From the NCBI GenBank assembly GCA_019241645.1, contig JAFAWQ010000047.1, positions 20,806 to 84,805 on the forward strand: a stretch of DNA of 64,000 nt, in the 5' to 3' direction. A program made the translations under genes and the position numbers. The notes beneath the pieces were generated by a model. That model had not been told where the DNA came from and made no database searches. It saw only the letters and a list, made by a program, of their open reading frames with translations. This document shows positions 54,909 to 61,944 of this stretch, piece after piece (within the stretch, counting starts at the first letter, position 1; each line of letters starts with the position of its first letter). This DNA comes from Alphaproteobacteria bacterium (lineage in GTDB: Bacteria; Pseudomonadota; Alphaproteobacteria; Micropepsales; Micropepsaceae).

Positions 54909-54952
54909 ACGATGCTCGAAGGCCAGATGCCGTAGAAATAATGCAGCAGGTG
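54905..54952. repeat. Duplicated cdsA 3' end (relic copy)
   Basis: 48 bases match 55501-55548 at 45 positions, and weaker similarity extends about 40 bases more. On the minus strand it still encodes HHLLHYFYGIWPSSIV and stop, a copy of the CdsA C-terminus, abutting plsC. It marks one edge of the insertion between plsC and cdsA. Confidence 0.85.
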
Positions 54953-55050
54953 ATGAGTCACCACCGCCGATTAGATCAAGCGATCGGCGCCGGCAAGAAC
55001 GCTTGCATCTTGAGTGCTAAGCTAGGGCTGGCACGCTCTACGAAGCACGG

Positions 55051-55440
55051 TTATTTCTTGCCGGAAATCAGCGTCCCTGACCAAACACACTGATTTGGTT
55101 CGTCTGCGCCGGTGAAGGATGCTGCCGTGGCAAACTTACCTACCTTGGCATAAAAGACGTTGGAGGTCTGTTTGAACATCACGAGGTAATGAGCATTGTT
55201 GGAATATGGAGAATCCAGAACCGTACAAGCGAAACTATAGGTCCTTGTATATGTACACAAGTTAGAGTGAGCCATCTTGGTTTGGGGATCAAATATGATG
55301 TTTCCCACGTAAGTGTCGTCCCGATCCGGGCATTTGGTGCGCTGTGAAAAAATGTACGACCCGCTGAACTCCGGTGCGGAGATCGCCGGGGTGATAAGTC
55401 CGACCAATCCCACGAACGCAAACATGGATGTCTTGAGCAT
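55051..55440 (-). CDS. Small secreted protein inserted in the phospholipid operon
   Basis: 129 residues from ATG 55440 with GGAAAGAG just upstream. Signal peptide SMFAFVGLVGLITPAISA. The mature part (FSGSYIFSQRTKCPDRDD, NLCTYTRTYSFACTV, DEPNQCVWSGTLI) has four cysteines and a short beta-rich look. Base composition is notably AT-richer than its neighbours, and it sits between two copies of the cdsA 3' end, so it is probably acquired. Function unknown. Confidence 0.7.
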   Translation of the reverse strand: MLKTSMFAFVGLVGLITPAISAPEFSGSYIFSQRTKCPDRDDTYVGNIIFDPQTKMAHSNLCTYTRTYSFACTVLDSPYSNNAHYLVMFKQTSNVFYAKVGKFATAASFTGADEPNQCVWSGTLISGKK

Positions 55441-55500
55441 GGCTCTTTCCACAGATTTTGAGAAATCGAGCATCGCAACAGAAAGTTAAGAAAGCTTTTT

Positions 55501-55548
55501 TCATACGATGTTCGACGGCCAGATGCCGTAGAAATAGTGCAGCAGGTG
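55501..55548. repeat. Functional copy of the duplicated cdsA 3' end
   Basis: The last 48 bases of cdsA, encoding HYFYGIWPSNIV and stop, form a direct repeat with 54905-54952. The segment between the copies holds the foreign-looking secreted gene. Confidence 0.85.
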
Positions 55549-56472
55549 GTAATAGATCGGCGCCGAATAGATCAGGCTGTCGACGCGATCGAGAATGCCG
55601 CCATGGCCGGGGATGAGATCGCTCGCATCCTTCACGCCGAGATCGCGCTTGCACGCGGAGATGGTGACGTCGCCCAGAAATCCCGCGCCGGCGATGATGG
55701 CGCCGGCCATCGCCGACACAAGCATCGGCGCCGGCGTGAGATACGGCCCCAGCATGGCGGCAACCGCCGTGGTCGTCACCACGCCGCCGATAAATCCGCC
55801 CCAGGTTTTCTTGGGGCTGACGCTCGGCACGATTTTGCGATTGCCGAACAGTTTGCCGGAGACGAACTGCGCCACGTCGTTCAGCTCGGTCAGCACCACC
55901 AGGAACATCAGCGGCCCGGCGCCGTAGCCGAGCTTCGTGCCGAACGACAGCAGCATGGCGGTGTGGCTGAGGCAGAACACCGTGATCATCAGGCCCCAGC
56001 TCAGGATCCCGACCGCACGCAAGAAGCCTTGCGTGTGGCCTGCGAGCGTGAGAGCGGCCGGCATGAAGAGGAACATCCAGACCGGCACGAACACGATGTA
56101 GAGGCCGAACGAGCCGCGATGCGCCAGCCAGAACTGCACGGGGATCGCCAGATAGGCGAACAGCAGGATGCCGCGATCCACCCGCCGCGTCGGCACCAGC
56201 GAGAGATATTCCTTCAGCGCGAGGTACGAGATGAAGCCGAGGAAGATGGTGGAAACGACCGGGTTGGTGAGGATCGCCACCGTGAACACGGTGATCATCC
56301 ACCACCACGATTTCACCCGCCGCGACAGCTCGGTATGCGCTTCGCCGGGCGCGAGCTTGCGCAAGCTGAAGCTGATGCAGCTCGCCAGGATCAGCAGTGC
56401 ATAAACAGCGCCGATCACCACATGCACCGGCACGGCGAAGAAATCGTGCAGCATTGCGGCGATGCTTGTCAT
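55501..56472 (-). CDS. cdsA: Phosphatidate cytidylyltransferase (CdsA-like)
   Basis: 323 residues from ATG 56472, overlapping the CDP-alcohol transferase stop as ATGA. About eight membrane helices, and the C-terminal signature SPKKTWGGFIGGVVTT, AGFLGDVTISACKRDLGVKDASDLIPGHGG, DRVDSL. It makes CDP-diacylglycerol from phosphatidate, feeding the adjacent phosphatidyltransferase. Confidence 0.92.
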   Translation of the reverse strand: MTSIAAMLHDFFAVPVHVVIGAVYALLILASCISFSLRKLAPGEAHTELSRRVKSWWWMITVFTVAILTNPVVSTIFLGFISYLALKEYLSLVPTRRVDRGILLFAYLAIPVQFWLAHRGSFGLYIVFVPVWMFLFMPAALTLAGHTQGFLRAVGILSWGLMITVFCLSHTAMLLSFGTKLGYGAGPLMFLVVLTELNDVAQFVSGKLFGNRKIVPSVSPKKTWGGFIGGVVTTTAVAAMLGPYLTPAPMLVSAMAGAIIAGAGFLGDVTISACKRDLGVKDASDLIPGHGGILDRVDSLIYSAPIYYHLLHYFYGIWPSNIV

Positions 56473-57077
56473 GCGGGCGGGCTTCGCAATGCGGCGCGCG
56501 CGCGATTGACGATGGTAACGAGGGCCGCCACCGCCATCAGCGCGAACACGACATTCAGCCAGCCTGACGCGCGGCCGCCAAGGCCAAGTATGAACGCGAG
56601 CGTACCGAAGGCGAGTGCGCGGTCGCTCTTGCCGAACGGGCCGTCGTAGCGCCGCACAGCGCCGATCTGCACCGCCACCACGCCGGCCATCTCCGTCATC
56701 ACCGCCAGCGCCACCACAAGGCCGACAAGCAACGCCGGCGCCGCCGGGAGAATGGCAAACGGAAGATAGAGCGCGGTGTCGGACATCACATCGCCCAGCT
56801 CGTTCAGCACCGCGCCCCGCCGGCTTCCCTGGTTGAACTCGCGCGCCAGCATGCCGTCGATGGCGTTCAGCGCCATGCGCGCGAACAGCACCGGCGGCAG
56901 CAACAGCAGCGACCAGCGCGCCGCGCCGCTGGCGAGAATGGCGCCGCCTTCCGCGAGGCTGATAACCGCCGCCGCGATGGTGACCTGGTTTGCGGTGACG
57001 CCTGCGCGCGCGAGCGTTCGGCACAACGGACGCAACAGCGCCTGAAATCTCGGCTTCAGGTCATAGACACTGGCCAC
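56469..57077 (-). CDS. CDP-alcohol phosphatidyltransferase
   Basis: 202-residue membrane protein with the CDP-OH-P signature DGMLAREFNQGSRRGAVLNELGD, then SDTALYLPFAILP. It transfers a phosphatidyl group from CDP-diacylglycerol to an alcohol; which one (glycerol phosphate, serine, inositol or other) is not evident. It heads the operon with cdsA, plsC and the YqaA-like gene. Confidence 0.88.
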   Translation of the reverse strand: MASVYDLKPRFQALLRPLCRTLARAGVTANQVTIAAAVISLAEGGAILASGAARWSLLLLPPVLFARMALNAIDGMLAREFNQGSRRGAVLNELGDVMSDTALYLPFAILPAAPALLVGLVVALAVMTEMAGVVAVQIGAVRRYDGPFGKSDRALAFGTLAFILGLGGRASGWLNVVFALMAVAALVTIVNRARAALRSPPA

Positions 57078-57140
57078 GCGAAAACCCCCAACCCATCCCG
57101 TAATAACCTATCCCATTCGGCGCCATTCGACGCCGACCGG

Positions 57141-57545
57141 TCACGCCGCCCAGTTCTCGAATTTCAATTGCGGCACCCGCCCGAACTCCCGTGTATTGTT
57201 TGTCACCAGCGTGAGAGCCGCCGCGCGCGCGTGGGCCGCAATGAGAAGATCGTTGGCGCCGATCATCGTTCCCTTGCGCTTAAGATGTCCGCGGATGGCG
57301 GCGTAGTGCGGCGCGGCCTCGTCCGGAAAATCGAGAACCGCGGCCTGCGTAAGGAACGCCGCGATAGCGGCATGGTCCGTCTTCGGGCGCGGAGAAATAT
57401 CCACGCCGTAGAGCAATTCCGCCTTGGTGATCACCGAGATGCAAACATCGTCCAGCGGGGTTCTCTGGAGCCGCTTGAGGAGTTTCTCGTTGTCGCGCCG
57501 GACGATGAAGGAGCAGATGTCCGTATCCAGCATGAAGCGCGGCAT
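57141..57545 (-). CDS. vapC: VapC PIN-domain toxin
   Basis: 134 residues: Asp7 in FMLDTDICSFIVRR, Glu in TKAELLYGVDIS, Asp in GANDLLIAAHARA and Asn/Asp region TLVTNNTREFGRV, the usual VapC order. The nicking ribonuclease would target RNA. It lies 6 bases after its antitoxin gene. Confidence 0.92.
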   Translation of the reverse strand: MPRFMLDTDICSFIVRRDNEKLLKRLQRTPLDDVCISVITKAELLYGVDISPRPKTDHAAIAAFLTQAAVLDFPDEAAPHYAAIRGHLKRKGTMIGANDLLIAAHARAAALTLVTNNTREFGRVPQLKFENWAA

Positions 57546-57551
57546 TGCGCT

Positions 57552-57773
57552 CTAGCGCTCCTGCACCGGCAGGTCTTCCACGCTCTGCATGAAATCGGGC
57601 GAAGCCGCCGGGGCATGTGCCAGATAGTCCGACCAGTTCGCGGTACGCGGCGAGAGGATGACGTCCTCGCCCTGCCTGCGGATGAACACTTCGCGCGTCT
57701 TGAACTGAAATTCCTTTGGCAGACGCACTGCCTGGCTGCGGTTGGTCAGAAAGATTTTCGCCGTTCGATTCAT
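57552..57773 (-). CDS. vapB: VapB AbrB-type antitoxin
   Basis: 73 residues from ATG 57773: NRTAKIFLTNRSQAVRLPKEF is the swapped-hairpin AbrB/VapB DNA-binding domain, followed by the toxin-binding tail (DYLAHAPAASPDFMQSVED). A longer frame to 57830 crosses the operator and is not used. A palindrome lies 15 bases upstream. Confidence 0.92.
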   Translation of the reverse strand: MNRTAKIFLTNRSQAVRLPKEFQFKTREVFIRRQGEDVILSPRTANWSDYLAHAPAASPDFMQSVEDLPVQER

Positions 57774-57780
57774 GCTCGCG

Positions 57781-57815
57781 CTCCTGCGCCATATACAATT
57801 AGTATATGGCAGGAG
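57781..57815 (-). promoter_or_regulatory. VapB operator palindrome
   Basis: GCCATATAC-AATTA-GTATATGGC gives perfect 9-bp arms at 57788-57796 and 57802-57810, with outer CTCCTG/CAGGAG arms offset by a small bulge. The AT-rich core overlaps a likely -10 region. This is the standard autoregulatory site of VapBC modules. Confidence 0.85.
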
Positions 57816-57842
57816 TCGCGGACGGGTCAAGCCGAGGGCGGG

Positions 57843-59090
57843 CTACGGCGTCAGAGAGAACACGGTGCCGCCGGAGTGCTTGCTGCCGCCAAAGGCGGTG
57901 GTGCCAAGCAGCCGCCCGCCGGCATCGATCGTCAGCGGCGACAGCGGCTCGAAACCGTCGGCGCATTTCTTGTCGGTGCAGAAGGTGTGCAGCACCGTGT
58001 AGGCCGAACCCGCCGGCACGAACGAGAACACGCGGGCGTCCAGCGAGGTGACGCCGTAGATCGTGCCGTCTGGCGCAACCGTCGGCCCGGCCAGCGGCGT
58101 GGAACCGTCCGCGCAGTTCTCCTGCTGGCAGAACGAGTACAGCCGCGTGAAACTGCCGCCCGGCGTCACGCGAAACAACGTGCCGCGGCCGGCATCGCCG
58201 CCGCTGGACGCGGTGACGACCAGATTGCCGCCGCCATCCAGCGCCAGGCCTGCGCCGTTCGCGCCGTCCGTGCAGTTCGCCGCAGCGCACAAGCTGTAGA
58301 CCGTCGATTCCTTCCACTTGCTGCGCTTGGCGTTCGGCTTCAAACGGAACACCACGCCCTGCCCCGCCGCACCGCCGGATGTCGTCACACCGTACAGCAC
58401 GCCCTTCGCACCCGGCACCAGTCCATAGGCCGGCCACTCGCCGTCGGTGCAATTGGCGTCGACGCAGAAGGAATACAGCACCTTCTCCTTCCAGCTACCG
58501 CCCTTCGGCGCCAGCTGGAACACGGTGCCGGAATTCGCCGCGCCGCCACCGAACACGGTGGAGCCGTAGAGCGGCGAAGTGCCGTCATACGGCAAGCCTG
58601 CGCCCGCGCCTTCATAGGTGAGCATCACGGGCGTGGCGCCGTCCGGGCAATCGCCTCCGCCGGGGCAGAAGGTATAGAGGGTCTCGAACGTCCATTTAGT
58701 GAGCTTCTTGTTCTGCGGCGTCAGCTTGAAGATGCCGCCATTGCCGGAAGCGCCGTTGCCCTCGATGCCGTAGAGATTGCCGTTAGCATCGCGCACCAGC
58801 GGCCCGCGCGGCGCCGCCACAGACGGGAAATCGAACAGCTTCTTGTATTTGCTGCCGCCGATCAGCGCGTACAGCGTGCCGCCGTTCGCTTCGCCGAAAT
58901 TCTGCGTGGTGCCGAAGAAATTGCCGGCGCCATCCGGCGTGAGCGGCGATTCCAGCGGCCCCGCGCCGTCCACGCAGGGAAGTTGGCGGCAGAATTGGTG
59001 CAGTGTGGTGAAATTTGTCGCCGAGACCAGTGTTGTGCCGCCGAGCAGCGCCGCAGCCGCGAAGGCCGGGATGAGGTACGCAATACGCAT
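57843..59090 (-). CDS. Secreted GloVer tandem-repeat protein, Cys-rich variant (second copy)
   Basis: 415 residues from ATG 59090. Signal peptide LIPAFAAAALLGGTTLVSA. Repeats of the form DANGNLYGIEG, GTSPLYGSTVFGGG, GGNLVVTASSGG carry the same cysteine insert as the copy at 26845: FCRQLPCVDG, FCPGGGDCPDG, FCVDANCTDG, FCQQENCADG and FCTDKKCADG, with one LCAAANCTDG. The two proteins are clear paralogues with the same layout, 30 kb apart. Likely surface-exposed beta-propeller; role unknown. Confidence 0.85.
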   Translation of the reverse strand: MRIAYLIPAFAAAALLGGTTLVSATNFTTLHQFCRQLPCVDGAGPLESPLTPDGAGNFFGTTQNFGEANGGTLYALIGGSKYKKLFDFPSVAAPRGPLVRDANGNLYGIEGNGASGNGGIFKLTPQNKKLTKWTFETLYTFCPGGGDCPDGATPVMLTYEGAGAGLPYDGTSPLYGSTVFGGGAANSGTVFQLAPKGGSWKEKVLYSFCVDANCTDGEWPAYGLVPGAKGVLYGVTTSGGAAGQGVVFRLKPNAKRSKWKESTVYSLCAAANCTDGANGAGLALDGGGNLVVTASSGGDAGRGTLFRVTPGGSFTRLYSFCQQENCADGSTPLAGPTVAPDGTIYGVTSLDARVFSFVPAGSAYTVLHTFCTDKKCADGFEPLSPLTIDAGGRLLGTTAFGGSKHSGGTVFSLTP

Positions 59091-59336
59091 GAGTGTTTCC
59101 TTTGGATTATGGCCGCGCGCTATCACTCATGGACCACCCGCATCCACATGATGAGGACGCAATACAGTGGCAGCGTATTCCGCTAGCGACAGCGTTTGCG
59201 AGCGCAAACTAAATCGGGCTTGCAAAAATTACTGCGAACGCTGCCTCGCCGCCGCGCTCAAGGCGACTTGATCTAGGGCGGATTCGTTTTTCTTTGGCGG
59301 TCGACGGCTTACCGCCGGATTTTGGCCGCGTAGAAA

Positions 59337-60140
59337 TCAGGAAAACAAAGTGTGTATGAGCGAGGCTGCCCATTGCGGGGCATGTTGCTTCACGTATTCG
59401 ATAATGGCGGCGCGTGTTCCGTCAGCCAGCACCCCAAGAGCAGCATCCTTGAAACGCTTCGCTATTCGGACAAGCGGATCAATTACGTATGTTCTTAGCG
59501 CCGGTATGGATGTAGAGTTTTCTGTCCCTAGTATTTTCGATCCAGTTGAGAGAGTAGTTAGAACGTAGCTACGTTCCTCCGGTAAAGTCGCCGCGTAGCC
59601 GTTATCTCCTCGTACTGTCTCTATTATTTCATCCACTCCGTGGATAATCTCGCTCAGCCTTGGATCGCTTCTATCCAAGGGTAGGGGTTCCCATTCGGCA
59701 TTTGGTAGATCGAAGTCTTTCGTATCAAAATGCAGGTCAACGTACTTATCGTTTATTTTTCGCAAAGCACGCTTTATCCAGTCTTCGTTCCAATCAACCT
59801 CAACGAATCGAACGAGCGGGTTTGTATCATCATCCTTGATTATGTTGGCCAATCGTTGCTGGCTGTTACCGTCTCGAAGAATCATTGGATCCACAAATGG
59901 ATCCTCGATGATTTTCACCAACTTTTTTTTTCGAAGCCATACTAGCGCTGTTCGGAAGATTTCAGGCTTCGAAAGATAATAGTAGGTTTCACGCGAATTG
60001 GTGCCGCGCTTTAGCGTAACCGTTGAATAGTGCTGCAAAATATCTGACTCGGAAATAAGCCCCTCCCGACTTTTGACAAACGCATAAATAGCCCCTGCGT
60101 AGTAGATTGGCGCTAGTTCTATGAAATCTTGACGGTCCAC
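59337..60140 (-). CDS. AT-rich orphan protein, unknown
   Basis: 267 residues, cytoplasmic by sequence. The N-terminal part (YYAGAIYAFVKSREGLISES, FRTALVWLRKKKLVKIIED) looks like a winged-helix fold. The C-terminal part (SEIIHGVDEIIETVRGDNGYAA, SYVLTTLSTGSKIL, IAKRFKDAALGVLADGTR) is amphipathic helix. This pattern occurs in hypothetical genes of mobile or defence regions, but I cannot name a family. It is strikingly AT-rich beside its neighbours and sits among toxin-antitoxin genes, so recent transfer is likely. Confidence 0.7.
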   Translation of the reverse strand: MDRQDFIELAPIYYAGAIYAFVKSREGLISESDILQHYSTVTLKRGTNSRETYYYLSKPEIFRTALVWLRKKKLVKIIEDPFVDPMILRDGNSQQRLANIIKDDDTNPLVRFVEVDWNEDWIKRALRKINDKYVDLHFDTKDFDLPNAEWEPLPLDRSDPRLSEIIHGVDEIIETVRGDNGYAATLPEERSYVLTTLSTGSKILGTENSTSIPALRTYVIDPLVRIAKRFKDAALGVLADGTRAAIIEYVKQHAPQWAASLIHTLFS

Positions 60141-60368
60141 AATTCTGCTGCCTCGGAATATTCCCTGTCTATCAGGGCGAATGTACGAACCGCCAAGACA
60201 TAGTCAACGTGGAGGAGGGTGGTGAAATGATCGGCGAAAGGAATCATTTTTCGACTTGGTCCCAACTAGTCATACCACTTCCCAAGGATTGAAGAGCCAG
60301 GCTCCAATCGAGCCGCCAGCGCAGCGTTGTGTGATTTTCGCGATGCTCACGTCGGAGCGCCGCGCAAT

Positions 60369-60521
60369 TCATTTCCTTGGTCGCAGCAGGTCGAGCCAGC
60401 GCGCCATGGGAAAGCGGGCGAAATCGCCATCGGTGCTGCAGACGGCGAGGCCATGCTCGATTGCCAGCGCCCCGAGATCGGCATCCGACAACAGCTCGAA
60501 TTCCCCAATGCCTTTCATCAT
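60369..60521 (-). pseudogene. VapC C-terminal remnant
   Basis: A 50-codon frame (ATG 60521, overlapping the stop of the next VapC) keeps only the end of a PIN toxin: LSDADLGALAIEHGLAVCSTDGDFARFPMARW. The N-terminal two thirds with the first acidic residues are missing. It is closely similar to the remnant at 61239-61494, so the two derive from one toxin type flanking the Phd-VapC module. Confidence 0.8.
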
Positions 60522-60937
60522 GGCTGCTCCTCCCACGGGTTGAGCAGGCGAGCGCCAAACGAGGCGAAATCCTCCACATTGCGCGTCACCACCGCCAGCC
60601 CATGCACCAGCGCAGTGGCCGCAATCAGCGCGTCGCGCTCGGGCTTCGGATCGGGAACGTGCAGCGGCGCGCATCGCAGAGCGACGGCGGCATCGACCGG
60701 CAGGATACGCCCGTCGAATCGGCCGAGGACCTGCGCGTCGATCCACGCCTTCAGCACCTTCCCCTGTGCGGCATCCTTGCGCGCCATCCGGAGCGCGCCG
60801 CGCTCCACCTCCAAAACAGAAATCGCCGAAACGAAGAACTCGGTGACGGGAATGCTGCCCGCCCATTGCGCCACGGCGGGATGCGCGCGTTCGGGCCGGC
60901 GCAATTCCGAGAGGACGTTGGTATCGAGCAGGAACAT
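60518..60937 (-). CDS. vapC: VapC PIN-domain toxin (Phd-partnered)
   Basis: 139 residues: Asp5 in FLLDTNVLSELRRPER, Glu in ISVLEVERGALR, Asp in ERDALIAATALVHGL and VVTRNVEDFASFG. All PIN positions appear intact. The ATG follows the antitoxin stop directly. It belongs to the common Phd/VapC hybrid modules. Confidence 0.9.
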   Translation of the reverse strand: MFLLDTNVLSELRRPERAHPAVAQWAGSIPVTEFFVSAISVLEVERGALRMARKDAAQGKVLKAWIDAQVLGRFDGRILPVDAAVALRCAPLHVPDPKPERDALIAATALVHGLAVVTRNVEDFASFGARLLNPWEEQP

Positions 60938-61192
60938 TCAGTCCAGGTCGGGCACGCGAAGTTTGATGTCCAGGCGCGGCGGATCGAACTCGAAGTCCGC
61001 TTCGGGGCCGGGCTGCGCCAGTGCGTCGGCAAGCGACAGCCGCCTGCCGGCCAAGCGCTGGTATTCCTCGATGGTCATCAGCACATGGGCGGGGCGGCCG
61101 CGGTCGGTGATGAAGACAGGGCCGTTCTCCGCCGCCTTCTTGGCGCGGCCGGTATCCTGGTTGAAGGCGCGGCTGGTCAGCGTGGTCGGCAC
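60938..61192 (-). CDS. Phd/YefM-family antitoxin
   Basis: 84 residues: TLTSRAFNQDTGRAKKAAENGPVFITDRGRPAHVLMTIEEYQRL is the Phd/YefM DNA-binding fold; the tail (FEFDPPRLDIKLRVPDLD) should bind the VapC toxin whose gene abuts it. No clear palindrome was noticed upstream. Confidence 0.92.
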   Translation of the reverse strand: MPTTLTSRAFNQDTGRAKKAAENGPVFITDRGRPAHVLMTIEEYQRLAGRRLSLADALAQPGPEADFEFDPPRLDIKLRVPDLD

Positions 61193-61238
61193 GGAAATGC
61201 TCCTGTAGCAACGTTCCTACATTCCGGGCCGGAACCTG

Positions 61239-61494
61239 TCAACCCTTCCGCAGCGGGTTGATCCAGCGCGCTAGGGGAAAGCGCGCGAAATCGGCATCCG
61301 TGCTGCAGACAGCGAGGCCATGCTCGATCGCCAGCGCGGCGATATCGGCATCCGGCACCAGTTCGCCTTCGGCGCCGGATTCCAAAAGAACGTCGCGCAG
61401 GATTTTCGCCGGGCCGTTCCGTCGGCAACGGAATCCACACATTCGGCTGCGCCAGCCATTGCGCCATCTTGACGGCTTGCAGATAATGTTCCAT
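61239..61494 (-). pseudogene. Frameshifted, N-terminally truncated VapC remnant
   Basis: Two frames join into the C-terminal half of a VapC: EHYLQAVKMAQWLAQPNVWI then LPTER, followed in another frame by KILRDVLLESGAEG, LVPDADIAALAIEHGLAVCST and FPLARWINPL. The switch lies in a CCC run near 61420 and fits one extra base. The N-terminal PIN residues are absent, so it is dead regardless of the frameshift. Confidence 0.8.
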
Positions 61495-61944
61495 ATTCGT
61501 TCTTGACGATCTGAGCAAGGAGAGCAGCTACGGCAGCGCTCGACAATCCGAAGTGTGCCAGCCTGAAGTCCGCAATTCTGTTGCGGCTGCAGCGCGCGGA
61601 CTGCTGCCTCGCGACAAGGGGTGCGCGATGCGCGAAAGTGGTGATTTCGACTGCTTGCCCACCGGTCGAACCACAACATCTAGTGTTTGGAGAGGACGGG
61701 CGCCGCTCGTTTTTCGCCAAACAAAACGAACAATTCGGTCGGCAGAGGGAGGGGGTCCGCGTTCTTCGCGAAAACGACCACACCAGATGTCGTGGGATGA
61801 TGCGCGGTCAGGCACAAGCTCCCGCGTCGGTCAGGAGTGCACCTAGGGGGAGGGTCGAATTTTTGTGAAAACAACTCCGAGGCGATTCTATCGCCGGATC
61901 AATGTCTTAAAGGAGGTACGAATTGAACTGAGACATTGAGCAGG
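61495..61944. other. Non-coding stretch between VapC remnant and ftsK
   Basis: 450 bases without a believable coding frame on either strand. It contains a perfect SD-like AGGAGGT at 61911-61917 on the plus strand, followed only by TTG-AAC-TGA, so no gene uses it. It is probably decayed toxin-antitoxin DNA. Confidence 0.5.

Noticed and set aside
55501..57024. Long N-terminal extension of cdsA
   Set aside because: Arg/Gly-rich out-of-frame reading of the CDP-alcohol transferase gene; the ATGA overlap at 56469-56472 fixes the start.
60224..60250. Short AT-rich inverted repeat AAATGAT / ATCATTT with T-run
   Set aside because: Only seven base pairs, no GC clamp and not clearly downstream of an intact gene; too weak to call a terminator.
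61911..61935. Perfect AGGAGGT on the plus strand
   Set aside because: It is followed only by TTG, one codon and a stop, and there is no downstream gene on that strand.
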